This document shows, one piece after another, positions 52,451 through 62,739 of a stretch of DNA of 64,000 bases. The first letter of the stretch is position 1; each line of letters opens with the position of its first letter. The notes under the pieces are model-generated. The model did no database searches. It was not told where the DNA came from and saw nothing but the letters and a program-made list of their open reading frames with translations. The position numbers and the translations under genes were made by a program. Source of the DNA: an uncultured Candidatus Saccharibacteria bacterium. Lineage in GTDB: Bacteria > Patescibacteriota > Saccharimonadia > Saccharimonadales > Saccharimonadaceae. Where the stretch lies: positions 62,001 through 126,000 of the forward strand of contig CATXOC010000003.1 of the NCBI GenBank assembly GCA_958399925.1, given 5' to 3'.

Positions 52451-53302
52451 GTGAATAGACAATCAAAACTCGGCTCATCAACCGATTATCAATACAAAGA
52501 ACAGTTATCTGCACTCAGAAATTTACCCATGCCGCCAAGTAACCAACCGCGTGTTACCGAGCGCGACCTAAACAAGACTTCTAGCAACAGAAAAAACGCG
52601 ACCAAGCATCTCAACACACCGCTAGTCAAATCTGGTGTAGAGCGACCGCAGCCTATTGCCACTGGACAGCGCAGTTCCGCGTGGTTGCATGATTTTGCTA
52701 GCATTATCGGCTTTATCGTAGTAGTCGTCGTTGGTGCAGTGCTGATCAACAATTTCATCTTCCGCAGCTTTGACGTAGTTGGACCTAGCATGGAGCCAAC
52801 ACTTGAAGGTGAAGGCTCATCTGACCGCCTAATCGTCAATCGCGTTGCGGTAACCCTAGCTAACCTTCAGGGCAAGCAGTACACCCCAAGTCGCGGTGAT
52901 ATTATTGTATTTAAGAATCCCAACCACAATCCACTAGAGGGTACAGGAGATGAATATATTGTTAAACGTGTCACTGGTCTGCCAGGTGAACGTGTCACAG
53001 TTAGCAACTGCACGCTAAAGGTATATAACAACGAACATCCTGATGGCTTTAACCCTTATCCTAGCTTTACTAGCCTTGCATCTAACGACAAGGAGGTCAA
53101 CACCTGTGTTGACGGTGAAGGTACTGATGTTACTGTGCCTAATGGTGAGGTTTTTGTTACAGGCGATCACCGAATCGGCAACTATTCAATGGATAGCCGT
53201 AATGGCGAAGGGCGCGCCTCTCTAGGCACTATTCCATTAGAAGACATCATCGGCCCCGTTGCACTACGCATATGGCCGCTAAATAACATTACTATCTTTT
53301 AG
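52451..53302 (+). CDS. lepB: Signal peptidase I
   Basis: 283 aa. After about 80 residues of disordered cytoplasmic sequence and one membrane helix (IIGFIVVVVVGAVLINNFIF) comes the S26 catalytic Ser motif VVGPSMEPTL and the Lys motif GDEYIVKRVTGLPGE. The later GDHRIGNYSMDSR box completes the fold. It cleaves signal peptides of exported proteins such as the RCC1-like and repeat proteins here. The long N-terminal extension is unusual. The start is GTG, predicted leaderless. Confidence 0.93.
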   Translation: MNRQSKLGSSTDYQYKEQLSALRNLPMPPSNQPRVTERDLNKTSSNRKNATKHLNTPLVKSGVERPQPIATGQRSSAWLHDFASIIGFIVVVVVGAVLINNFIFRSFDVVGPSMEPTLEGEGSSDRLIVNRVAVTLANLQGKQYTPSRGDIIVFKNPNHNPLEGTGDEYIVKRVTGLPGERVTVSNCTLKVYNNEHPDGFNPYPSFTSLASNDKEVNTCVDGEGTDVTVPNGEVFVTGDHRIGNYSMDSRNGEGRASLGTIPLEDIIGPVALRIWPLNNITIF

Positions 53303-53331
53303 CTTGGCTAGTACTAATATAAAATTACCGA

Positions 53332-53724
53332 CTACTGAGAGTTTGCAGCAGAAGTATTGTTCTGTGTTTCACCATTAGATTGGTCGCCATCTGATATACC
53401 CAAGTTGCTATCATCAATGACAGAAGAGTCAAAGTTATTTAAGTTTTTCAACTCATTCTGATACTTGTTTATACGTTGTTCAAAATCTGTAGTCGCCTTT
53501 TTGTCTAATTTGCCATTTGAATCGAAAGGCTTATCATCGACATCTTTCTCAACCTGAGTACGAACCTTCTCGTAGCCCGGACGGCTCATGTCAAGCTGAA
53601 TCGCACCGCTCATTTGATATAGTTTTAGACTAATACCAGTCATTACGACTGATACCACTAGACATATTGCAATAAAGCAGCCAAAACGATGTTCTGTCAC
53701 ATATTTTGTTATGCGATCAATCAT
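53332..53724 (-). CDS. Small membrane-anchored protein of unknown function
   Basis: 130 aa. One N-terminal membrane helix (FGCFIAICLVVSVVMTGISL) is followed by a polar outer domain with a predicted coiled coil (TTDFEQRINKYQNELKNLNN) and a Ser/Asn/Gln-rich tail. I recognise no family. AAGGAG lies 7 nt upstream, and the ATG overlaps the end of the upstream exported gene by 8 nt, so the two are co-translated and may work together outside the cell. Confidence 0.75.
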   Translation of the reverse strand: MIDRITKYVTEHRFGCFIAICLVVSVVMTGISLKLYQMSGAIQLDMSRPGYEKVRTQVEKDVDDKPFDSNGKLDKKATTDFEQRINKYQNELKNLNNFDSSVIDDSNLGISDGDQSNGETQNNTSAANSQ

Positions 53725-54217
53725 ACAGCTTCTCCTTCAACGTCCCAAAATGGCTTTTATAATCGTCAATTTGCTGGTCTAATTTTTCGACAATTGATTT
53801 TAGGTCCTCACGCTCATGACGCACTTCGACTAAGCTATCATAAAAACCGCTCGGTGACTTAGTGCATTCTAGTTTAATTAGTGCAACTAGACTATCGTCA
53901 TATTTGCTATACGTTTCCTTAAAGTTACTCAAATTATCATTAAATTCTTCGGTTATTTGCGATAGTTCTGGCGCCGAACGACGGTTATTGCTAATGCGCG
54001 CATTCATGGCGTATAGCAAGTCGCTAACTTCATTGTAAATGCGACCTCTGTTAATTCGTAGTGCCGCATCATTCTTCTCGGTTTGCGACAGCGCCGACTT
54101 AGCCGACAAGCACCCTGCCCGTATAGCAGTATCCGAAGGTATAGCATTCACTGGTACCGCTAGCATTAAGCTAACCGTAACTACCGCCATAATAGATAAT
54201 GTTGCGACTCGATGCAT
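53717..54217 (-). CDS. Small exported coiled-coil protein of unknown function
   Basis: 166 aa from the ATG at 54217. Signal peptide ATLSIMAVVTVSLMLAVPVN with cleavage near NAIP. The mature part is largely helical with two Cys (RAGCLSAKS, KLECTKS) and a final coiled coil (VRHEREDLKSIVEKLDQQID). I recognise no family. A TATACT box (54224-54229) ends 6 nt before the ATG, so the mRNA is predicted leaderless; a longer frame upstream is rejected. Confidence 0.78.
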   Translation of the reverse strand: MHRVATLSIMAVVTVSLMLAVPVNAIPSDTAIRAGCLSAKSALSQTEKNDAALRINRGRIYNEVSDLLYAMNARISNNRRSAPELSQITEEFNDNLSNFKETYSKYDDSLVALIKLECTKSPSGFYDSLVEVRHEREDLKSIVEKLDQQIDDYKSHFGTLKEKLYD

Positions 54218-54223
54218 AATACT

Positions 54224-54229
54224 AGTATA
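54224..54229 (-). promoter_or_regulatory. -10 box of the leaderless exported coiled-coil gene
   Basis: TATACT ends 6 nt before the ATG at 54217. Confidence 0.65.
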
Positions 54230-54252
54230 GCAGAAATAACAGTAACGAGGCC

Positions 54253-55593
<1,341 letters not shown>

Positions 55594-55671
55594 CCATAAT
55601 ATAACGGATTTTACCGCTGACTATTTGACGATACCAGCTAAGACACATGTGCCACTCGTAGAAAATCAAGG

Positions 55672-55677
55672 TATAAT
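55672..55677 (+). promoter_or_regulatory. -10 box of uvrC
   Basis: TATAAT ends 9 nt before the ATG at 55687, implying a leader of about 2 nt. Confidence 0.62.
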
Positions 55678-55686
55678 ATACATAAA

Positions 55687-57225
55687 ATGAATCAGGCACT
55701 AAAGGACAAATTAAAGACGCTACCGGCGCGACCCGGGGTATACTTTCACAAGGATGCTAAGGGCGAGGTTATTTACGTCGGTAAAGCTAGCGTTCTAAAA
55801 AACCGCGTTCGGCAGTATTTCAACCGCGAACACCACGACGCAAAAACACGCGCCCTAGTCGCCGACATTGCCATGACCGATTGGATTGAAACTGACAGCG
55901 AAATTGACGCCCTCTTTCTAGAGAACGAGATGATTAAGCGCTACATGCCGCGCTACAACATCCTGCTACGCGATGATAAAAATGTTTGCTATGTCCGCAT
56001 TAATTTTAATGACGAATGGCCAACTGTTACAATAACGCGCACACCACTAGACGATCGTGCTGATTATATTGGACCGTTCTATAATACCGTGCCAATTAAA
56101 AAAGCTTTGCGCTACCTGCGCAAGCCTTTCCCTTATCTAGCAAAACCAAGCGATCGTGAATCAAAATTAATGCAACAGCTTCACCTGACGCCATCAGGTA
56201 CCAGCGCCGAATACAAGGCTGATCTACATATGCTAGTTCGCTATTTAAACGGCGATTGGCGTAAGATTCAAAAAGACCTCGAGCGCGAGATGAAGCAGGC
56301 TGCTCATGATTTACGGTTCGAGTACGCCGCTGCTATACGAAATCAGTTAACTTACCTAAATGAGTTAAAAAAGCAAATTATCTTTGGCCAAGCTGAATTC
56401 ATGGATATCAGCAAAGACAAAGCACTAGTTGGCGCACGTGACTTGTTTCGCCTGCCAGAAATTCCCCGCCGCATCGAGGGATACGATATTTCTCATCAAG
56501 GTGGACGCGACGTTGTCGGATCTATGGTTGTCGCAACCAACGGCGTAGCGGATAAACGCGAGTATCGCAAATTCAAGATTTCAAAACAACGCAACGATGA
56601 TTATGCGGCTATGGATGAAGTAATTCGTCGGCGATTTAGCGAGCGACACAAGAACTGGGGTAAGCCAGATTTAATCGTCGTAGATGGTGGCGCACCACAA
56701 GTCAAAGCTATTGGCGATTTGGTTAAAGATATTCCACTAGTTGGCATAGCAAAAGAAAACGATGAAATCGCTGTCTGCAAGTCTTATTCTCATATCAGCA
56801 CAAAGAAATTAGATGATCTAATAGCCGATCCTATTCCAGGCGTTAGTATTACAACTAATGGCGAAGTCTACATGATTAATCTGCACGTTGGCGCACGTCA
56901 CACTGCTGGGCACAGCTTTACTTTTCGTGGCTCCGCTATACCGAATCCATACACCGACCTACTTAAATTACTCCAGCGACTACGCGATGAATCGCACCGC
57001 TTTGCAATTACATATCACGAGAGTGTTAAGCGCCATAGCCATATTCGCAACGAACTAGAAGAAATTCCTGGCGTTGGCCCAGCCACGCGTCGCAAGCTGA
57101 TGCGTCATTTTGGCAGTATTAAACAAATTCGCGAAGTCAGCTTGTCAGATATACAAGCAGTAGTCGGTAATCGACTTGCCAGCCTAGTTAAATCTTATCT
57201 AAACAACCCTAACCAACATAAGTAA
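55687..57225 (+). CDS. uvrC: Excinuclease ABC subunit C
   Basis: 512 aa, shorter than the usual 600 or so. A GIY-YIG nuclease domain (RPGVYFHKDAKGEVIYVGKA) is followed by a UVR-like helix (KQAAHDLRFEYAAAIRNQLT) for UvrB binding. The RNase H-like nuclease core (IEGYDISHQGGRDVVGSMVV, DLIVVDGGAPQVKAI) comes next. C-terminal helix-hairpin-helix motifs end the protein (LEEIPGVGPATRRKLMRHFG). It makes both cuts in nucleotide excision repair. The Cys-rich region of many UvrC proteins is absent, which accounts for part of the shortening. Confidence 0.97.
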   Translation: MNQALKDKLKTLPARPGVYFHKDAKGEVIYVGKASVLKNRVRQYFNREHHDAKTRALVADIAMTDWIETDSEIDALFLENEMIKRYMPRYNILLRDDKNVCYVRINFNDEWPTVTITRTPLDDRADYIGPFYNTVPIKKALRYLRKPFPYLAKPSDRESKLMQQLHLTPSGTSAEYKADLHMLVRYLNGDWRKIQKDLEREMKQAAHDLRFEYAAAIRNQLTYLNELKKQIIFGQAEFMDISKDKALVGARDLFRLPEIPRRIEGYDISHQGGRDVVGSMVVATNGVADKREYRKFKISKQRNDDYAAMDEVIRRRFSERHKNWGKPDLIVVDGGAPQVKAIGDLVKDIPLVGIAKENDEIAVCKSYSHISTKKLDDLIADPIPGVSITTNGEVYMINLHVGARHTAGHSFTFRGSAIPNPYTDLLKLLQRLRDESHRFAITYHESVKRHSHIRNELEEIPGVGPATRRKLMRHFGSIKQIREVSLSDIQAVVGNRLASLVKSYLNNPNQHK

Positions 57226-57235
57226 GCAAAATTAA

Positions 57236-59038
57236 CTAAGGCGTCGCTTTTACGCTGCCCATGCGTACAGTCCAATTCTCTACGCCACGATAACGATGAG
57301 AAGCATCAACTAACGACGATCCCCTAGGCAGAGCTCGTACATTATCATCAGCTACAAAATAGATACTCGGCTGATATAAGGCTATCGCTGGATTATCCTG
57401 TTGCCACTGTTTAGTAAAAGCCAAATAGCGCATCTTCCGTGCATGTGGATCAGTAGCTGTACGTCCATTAGATAACAGTACTTCCGCTCGTTTTGAGCTA
57501 TAATTAGAAAAGTTAAGCCCAGTTGCGCCAGTTTGAGTAGAAGACCAGTACGCATACTCGTCTGGGTCAGCGCCCAAATGCAACTGGTATATCAAGACAT
57601 CATAATTACGTGGCGACAGAACCTCTTGCTGCGCAGTAGCAGGATCAGCTATTTGAACTTTTGTATCTACACCAATATTACGCCACCGCTCAGCGACAAT
57701 ATTTGCTACTCTTTCGTAGTTAGTACCCTTCAATGTGGCTATATTAATAGTCAAAATCTTGCCATCCTTTGCCCGATACTTAGCACCCGTATGCTTAACC
57801 CAACCAAGTTTATCTAAAATTTCGTTTGCTGTTTTAGAGTCATTGTTTGGCTGTTTCATCCGATCAGCTTCTTTGTATACACCCGCCGCTAATGGTGTTT
57901 CTAGTGCACGTGGCTCTGATATCGCCCTAACACCTTTAACAACCTCTTTACGCAAGCTAGATAGATCAATAGCCAGACGCAAAGCATTGCGCATTTCCTG
58001 ATTATCTGTCAATTCACCATCAGTATTAAACAGCGCATATATACCATCCGCAGTAGTAGCGTAATTAATCGTGCGACCTTTTGATAAACCATTTAGACTA
58101 CCCAAGCTAACGTCTGCCAGCACATTAACCTCACCGTGTTGCAAACCAGCCGCCATAGCAGATTGATTGTCGTATGTACGAACCGTTACACGATCAAGCC
58201 TAGGCGTGGAGCCATCATAATTCTTGTTTGGTATAAATGACCATGTCGATTGACTACTTGATTTGTTCTCGACAGAGTCAACAACAAACGAGCCACTTCC
58301 TACAATTCGCTCGGGCATCTGCGATGACATACTGTTAACTTCCGCGACAGATTTATCTTTCAAGATATGCTTAGGTAAAACGCCAAACGTCAGAGCTACC
58401 GGAAATGACATGTAGATATTAGGCATTACAAATTTAATCGTATGATCGTTGACTTTCCTCGCATCAACCGTCTCATAACTGCTATAGAGTGGCGAATTAA
58501 AATTCTTATTTTTTATCAAATCTAGCGTAAATAGCACATCGTCTGCCGTCAACTTCTGGCCATCAGACCAATGTAAATCAGAGTTAAGCTCTACGGTCCA
58601 TGTTCGTCCATCTGAGTTGACCGACCAACTCTTTGCTAAGTCACCCTTAAGGTCATTAGACTCATCATAAGTCAATAATCCACGATATACCATCGACGCT
58701 AAGGCTTTTTCACTATCTGTTGAAGCCAGTACAGGGTTGACGGTAGTAATTTTATCTACTACACCTTCGGCATATGTTCCGCCCGACATGGGTACTTTTG
58801 CCATATTATCATTAGTATAAACAACAGTTTGCACAATACTAGTTGCAATCAGTAGCATCATAACTGCTAACCAAATTACTACATTCTTACGCACCGCCAA
58901 CAAGTTATCACGTCGTACTACCAACCACTGTTGCACATGCTTAAAAACATGTCGATTAGCTTTATCGACCTTACGACGCACTGTTTTAAAGCGCTTTTCT
59001 ATGCTCGTTTTGTTAGTGGTGGATTTCTTTGGCTTCAT
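57236..59038 (-). CDS. Membrane-anchored ABC transporter substrate-binding protein (family 5)
   Basis: 600 aa. A basic cytoplasmic N-terminus and one membrane helix (NVVIWLAVMMLLIATSIVQT) anchor an SBP_bac_5 domain: GGTYAEGVVDKITTVNPVLA, YRGLLTYDESNDLKGDLAKS, WTVELNSDLHWSDGQKLTAD, GSGSFVVDSV and NYDVLIYQLHLGADPDEYAY. It binds oligopeptides or similar solutes outside the membrane. An uncleaved helix in place of a lipoprotein signal is notable. No permease or ATPase gene is adjacent. It follows secG by 11 nt without a clear ribosome site. Confidence 0.9.
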   Translation of the reverse strand: MKPKKSTTNKTSIEKRFKTVRRKVDKANRHVFKHVQQWLVVRRDNLLAVRKNVVIWLAVMMLLIATSIVQTVVYTNDNMAKVPMSGGTYAEGVVDKITTVNPVLASTDSEKALASMVYRGLLTYDESNDLKGDLAKSWSVNSDGRTWTVELNSDLHWSDGQKLTADDVLFTLDLIKNKNFNSPLYSSYETVDARKVNDHTIKFVMPNIYMSFPVALTFGVLPKHILKDKSVAEVNSMSSQMPERIVGSGSFVVDSVENKSSSQSTWSFIPNKNYDGSTPRLDRVTVRTYDNQSAMAAGLQHGEVNVLADVSLGSLNGLSKGRTINYATTADGIYALFNTDGELTDNQEMRNALRLAIDLSSLRKEVVKGVRAISEPRALETPLAAGVYKEADRMKQPNNDSKTANEILDKLGWVKHTGAKYRAKDGKILTINIATLKGTNYERVANIVAERWRNIGVDTKVQIADPATAQQEVLSPRNYDVLIYQLHLGADPDEYAYWSSTQTGATGLNFSNYSSKRAEVLLSNGRTATDPHARKMRYLAFTKQWQQDNPAIALYQPSIYFVADDNVRALPRGSSLVDASHRYRGVENWTVRMGSVKATP

Positions 59039-59049
59039 TAATATCTTAG

Positions 59050-59271
59050 TTAAACTAACATACTGCCTAGCAAGCTAATCACGAAAACTACTGCTAGGAC
59101 GATTGTCGTATCATATAGGTTCTTCTCAATTCCACGACGAGTCGTAAACAGCTCACCGCTGGCACCAAAACCAGCACCAAGGGAAGCGCCACGTGATTGC
59201 AATAGAATTGACAGCACCATAAGCACAGCACTACCAATTGTCAAAATATTCAAAATCTCACCAATATTCAC
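59050..59271 (-). CDS. secG: Preprotein translocase subunit SecG
   Basis: 73 aa. Two membrane helices (ILTIGSAVLMVLSILLQSRG and TTIVLAVVFVISLLGSMLV) flank the conserved loop GASLGAGFGASGELFTTRRG. It assists SecYE in protein export. The GTG start overlaps the stop of the holin-like gene, and AAGGAGGA lies just upstream. Confidence 0.93.
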   Translation of the reverse strand: MNIGEILNILTIGSAVLMVLSILLQSRGASLGAGFGASGELFTTRRGIEKNLYDTTIVLAVVFVISLLGSMLV

Positions 59272-59648
59272 ATATCCTCCTTATTAGTCGACACCGGAGT
59301 CAAACTATTCATTAGATAGTTTATCAAACTTAACACTAAACTGCTAACCATTGCCCAACCAAAGCTCATATGGATTGACGGTGCAATTGCTACCGTCAGC
59401 CAGACCATAAAGCCATTAATTACAATCGTAAATAGCCCCATTGTAACCAGCACAAACGGAAGCGACAGTATTGTAACAATCGGCTTGATGATTGCGTTTA
59501 CAGTTGAGAAGATTAACCCTGCTAGTAGGAATGTCGCAATGGTCATCGGCACAGTCATTAATGTACTGTCGCCGAACATCATGACAGATATCCATAGCCC
59601 CAGTGAGCAGATAAACCATCTAATAATAAATGATATTGAGCTTTCCAT
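59268..59648 (-). CDS. Phage-holin-family (4 TMS, superfamily IV type) membrane protein
   Basis: 126 aa with four membrane helices. The diagnostic stretch NAIIKPIVTILSLPFVLVTM followed by GLFTIVINGFMVWL matches the holin-like family often found in actinobacterial and CPR chromosomes. There is no phage context, so a housekeeping membrane role is more likely than lysis. TATAAT (59656-59661) ends 7 nt before the ATG. It is coupled to secG. Confidence 0.87.
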   Translation of the reverse strand: MESSISFIIRWFICSLGLWISVMMFGDSTLMTVPMTIATFLLAGLIFSTVNAIIKPIVTILSLPFVLVTMGLFTIVINGFMVWLTVAIAPSIHMSFGWAMVSSLVLSLINYLMNSLTPVSTNKEDM

Positions 59649-59655
59649 TAGCCCT

Positions 59656-59661
59656 ATTATA
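59656..59661 (-). promoter_or_regulatory. -10 box of the leaderless holin-like gene
   Basis: TATAAT ends 7 nt before the ATG at 59648. Confidence 0.7.
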
Positions 59662-59669
59662 CCACAGTG

Positions 59670-60611
59670 CTATTTAACTTTATTCCAAGCGTCGGCTAGT
59701 ATGCTAGCACTATTGCGTAATTTACCAGTCTCTTCTTCACTGATGTTTGGTGCAATCACCTTCTCAACACCATCACATCCAATTACTGCAGGCAGTGATA
59801 GATAGACCCCACTAACACCATACTCGCCGTTCAAACGCACTGATAGTGGCAGAATCGACTTTTCGTCACGCAGTAGCGCCTCGCAAATACGTGTTGTACT
59901 GGCGGCAATACCATAATAAGTCGCACCCTTGCGATTAATTACTTCGTAGGCTGCATTGCACACATCGTCTGCGATCGTCAAATAATCTTTATCTTGCATA
60001 ACACCGCCGAATTTATCACTCGCCTCGTTAATGTTCATGCCAGCAATATTAACCATACTCCAAGCTGCAAACTCACTATCGCCATGCTCGCCTAAAATGT
60101 AACCATGAATGTTTTTACTATCTACGCCAAACTTTTGTCCCAAGATATGGCGGAAGCGCGCCGAATCTAGATTTGTGCCGCTGCCAATCACGTGCTTTGG
60201 ATCAAAGCCAGATACTTCTTGCGCCACTCGTGTCATTACATCAACAGGGTTAGATACGATCACCAATAAAGCGTTCGGTGATTGCGGAGCTACCTGTGAC
60301 ACCACATCACGCATGATAGCGGCGTTTCTAGAGATTAGATCCATGCGTGTTTCCCCTGGCTTCTGATTAGTACCAGCAGTAATCACTACAATATCCGAAT
60401 TTTTAGTGTCTGCATAACCACCGGCATGGATTTCGGTAGTAGCTAAAAATGGCATACCATGTTCAATATCCATCGCCTCGCCTTCAGCACGTTTATTATT
60501 AACATCAACAAGCACGATTTCACTAGCTGTACCACGCATAGTCATGCTATAGGCAATAGTGCTACCTACAAAACCGGCTCCTACAATCGAAATTTTAGTT
60601 GCTGTTTTCAT
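59670..60611 (-). CDS. ldh: L-lactate dehydrogenase
   Basis: 313 aa. Rossmann motif ISIVGAGFVGSTIAYSM, substrate loop TAGTNQKPGETRMDLISRN (Gln and Arg of lactate rather than malate specificity), SNPVDVMTRVA, and the catalytic His in ILGEHGDSEFAAWS. It reduces pyruvate to lactate and regenerates NAD for the gap step. The ATG is set by AGAAAGGA. It is divergent from eno with overlapping promoters. Confidence 0.94.
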   Translation of the reverse strand: MKTATKISIVGAGFVGSTIAYSMTMRGTASEIVLVDVNNKRAEGEAMDIEHGMPFLATTEIHAGGYADTKNSDIVVITAGTNQKPGETRMDLISRNAAIMRDVVSQVAPQSPNALLVIVSNPVDVMTRVAQEVSGFDPKHVIGSGTNLDSARFRHILGQKFGVDSKNIHGYILGEHGDSEFAAWSMVNIAGMNINEASDKFGGVMQDKDYLTIADDVCNAAYEVINRKGATYYGIAASTTRICEALLRDEKSILPLSVRLNGEYGVSGVYLSLPAVIGCDGVEKVIAPNISEEETGKLRNSASILADAWNKVK

Positions 60612-60641
60612 TTTTTCCTTTCTGTTTTATCTATTATCTAT

Positions 60642-60673
60642 ATTTTACCACAACCATTAAAATGTGGTACAGT
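60642..60673. promoter_or_regulatory. Overlapping divergent promoters of ldh and eno
   Basis: For eno: TTACCA (60645-60650) and an extended -10 TGGTACAGT ending at 60673, spaced 17 nt. For ldh: TAAAAT on the minus strand at 60642-60647, overlapping the eno -35. Confidence 0.55.
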
Positions 60674-60706
60674 AAAAGTGTCAAAAATTAATACAGAAAG
60701 GATAAA

Positions 60707-61987
60707 ATGTCAAAAATTCAATTTGTCAAAGCACGTTGGATTCTAGATTCACGCGGCAATCCGACGGTTGAAGCCGACGCCACTCTAGAAGACGGTTCGT
60801 TTGGCCGTGCCGCTGTACCAAGTGGCGCTTCCACCGGTGCAGCAGAAGCCCTAGAACTACGCGACGGCGGCGACCAGTTTATGGGTAAGGGTGTTAGCAA
60901 GGCTGTTGTCAATATCAACGACAAGATCGCTCCAGCCGTTATCGGCCATGAAGCCAGCGACCAAGCTGCTATTGACCAGATCATGCTGGACCTCGACGGC
61001 ACCGATAATAAGTCCAACCTTGGCGCAAACGCTATCTTGGCTGTATCATTAGCCACAGCGAAGGCATCTGCCGCTGCAGCCGGACTGCCACTGTATCGCT
61101 ATATTGCAAATCTAACCGATACTAAAGATATCTCATTACCACTACCGATGATGAATGTCATGAACGGTGGTGCCCACGCAAACTGGTCAACCGACATTCA
61201 GGAATTTATGATTATCCCAGTTGGTGCGCCGACCTTCCAAGAAGGCATTCGTGAAGCAACCGAGGTATTCCACGTATTAGCTAAGGTACTAAAAGAGAAA
61301 GGCTACCCAACTACCGTTGGCGACGAGGGTGGTTATGCGCCGAACGTTCGTGAAGGCAATGCTGAGCCACTGCATCTGATCGAAACAGCTGTTACTCGTG
61401 CTGGCTACAAACTAGGCGAAGACTTTATGCTAGGTCTAGATATAGCATCCAGTGAATTTTATCATGACGGTATCTATGATCTAAAGGTTGAAGGCAAGCA
61501 GTTAGATTCCGTCGGTATGATCGAGTTTACAAAGAACTTGATTGCCAATAATCCACTAGCTACCGTCGAAGATGCCCTAGCCGAGGAAGATTGGGCAAAT
61601 TGGACTAAGCTAGAGGCTGAAGTCGGTGAACACACCCAGCTTGTTGGCGACGATCTATTAGTTACCAATGTAAAGCGTCTACAGAAGGCCATCGACGAAA
61701 AAGCTGCTAATTCAATCTTAATCAAGCCAAATCAAATCGGCTCTCTGACCGAAACGATCAACGCCGTCAAGTTAGCCAAAGCAAATGGCTTTACTACTGT
61801 TATGAGCCACCGCTCAGGCGAGACCGAAGACACAACGATCGCTCACTTAGCCGTAGGCTTGAACTGTGAACAGATTAAGACTGGTTCATTATCTCGCACC
61901 GATCGCGTCGCAAAGTACAACGAACTAATGCGCATCGCCGAGATGGAGCCATCTATTCGCTTTGCCAAACCGTTGCCTAGGAAATAA
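60707..61987 (+). CDS. eno: Enolase (phosphopyruvate hydratase)
   Basis: 426 aa. [48 protein letters not shown], the metal-binding residues in [21 protein letters not shown] and VGDDLLVTN, and the signature [18 protein letters not shown]. It makes phosphoenolpyruvate. The ATG is set by AGAAAGGA with 6 nt spacing. A textbook terminator follows. Confidence 0.98.
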   Translation: MSKIQFVKARWILDSRGNPTVEADATLEDGSFGRAAVPSGASTGAAEALELRDGGDQFMGKGVSKAVVNINDKIAPAVIGHEASDQAAIDQIMLDLDGTDNKSNLGANAILAVSLATAKASAAAAGLPLYRYIANLTDTKDISLPLPMMNVMNGGAHANWSTDIQEFMIIPVGAPTFQEGIREATEVFHVLAKVLKEKGYPTTVGDEGGYAPNVREGNAEPLHLIETAVTRAGYKLGEDFMLGLDIASSEFYHDGIYDLKVEGKQLDSVGMIEFTKNLIANNPLATVEDALAEEDWANWTKLEAEVGEHTQLVGDDLLVTNVKRLQKAIDEKAANSILIKPNQIGSLTETINAVKLAKANGFTTVMSHRSGETEDTTIAHLAVGLNCEQIKTGSLSRTDRVAKYNELMRIAEMEPSIRFAKPLPRK

Positions 61988-62003
61988 GTGAATACAACTA
62001 TTT

Positions 62004-62028
62004 ACCCCGCCTTTACAGGCGGGGTTTT
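62004..62028 (+). terminator. Intrinsic terminator after eno
   Basis: CCCCGCCT (62005-62012) and AGGCGGGG (62017-62024) close a TTAC loop and run into TTTT. Confidence 0.92.
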
Positions 62029-62030
62029 CG

Positions 62031-62690
62031 TTACTTTTTGCCGAATATTTTTTTAAACCAACTCTTGATGGCAGTGCGAGTTGCAGGATTTCGGAGTGTT
62101 GTAATGATGATAGGCAAAAATGAGACAAATAATATCAAGGCGATTGCCGGCAATAACACAGTGTCGATGCCTAGCCCCATACTTTCAAACCAACTACCCA
62201 GATAGTAGCCAGCCAGCGTAACTCCGAATGTCCAACCAGCTGCACCAATAATATTAAAAGAAATAAAATGATGATAGGTCATCTTAGAAATACCCGCTAC
62301 AATCGGCGCAAAAGTACGCACTATTGGTACGAAGCGCGCCAAAACAATCGCCATTCGTCCATGTTCCTCGTAAAACTTCTCCGCGCGGTGCAAATACTCC
62401 TTTTTAAATATTTTGCCATCAGGACGTTTATATAACTTGCGACCATAATGTTTGCCAAACTCATATCCCACAGTATCACCCAATACTGCCGCAACGAATA
62501 AAATTAAACATAGCCACCACACGTTAAAATGGAATATATGTTGACTAACTAAAAAACCTGCTGTAAATATTAGGCTATCACCTGGCAAGAAGAAACCAAT
62601 TAGTAGTCCACTTTCAGCAAAAATAATTGCCGCAACCGCCAAAATACCACCACCAACAATAATATCTGTAATCTCAACACCTGGAATCAT
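62031..62690 (-). CDS. DedA-family membrane protein
   Basis: 219 aa. DedA/SNARE-associated signature: IIFAESGLLIGFFLPGDSLI, AAVLGDTVGYEFGKHYGRKL, ARFVPIVRTFAPIVAGISKM then GAAGWTFGVTLAGYYLG. The conserved Glu, Asp and Arg residues are present. The family flips undecaprenyl phosphate or phospholipids and supports the proton gradient. TATAAT (62698-62703) ends 7 nt before the ATG, so the mRNA is predicted leaderless. Confidence 0.94.
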   Translation of the reverse strand: MIPGVEITDIIVGGGILAVAAIIFAESGLLIGFFLPGDSLIFTAGFLVSQHIFHFNVWWLCLILFVAAVLGDTVGYEFGKHYGRKLYKRPDGKIFKKEYLHRAEKFYEEHGRMAIVLARFVPIVRTFAPIVAGISKMTYHHFISFNIIGAAGWTFGVTLAGYYLGSWFESMGLGIDTVLLPAIALILFVSFLPIIITTLRNPATRTAIKSWFKKIFGKK

Positions 62691-62697
62691 GGTAATG

Positions 62698-62703
62698 ATT
62701 ATA
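62698..62703 (-). promoter_or_regulatory. -10 box of the leaderless DedA gene
   Basis: TATAAT ends 7 nt before the ATG at 62690. Confidence 0.7.
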
Positions 62704-62739
62704 CCATAGAGTATTCGTTAGATGGCAGCTCTAATAGAC

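Noticed and set aside
59268..59648. Holin-like gene as evidence of a prophage
   Set aside because: No phage genes nearby; it is coupled to secG, and this family is common in ordinary chromosomes.
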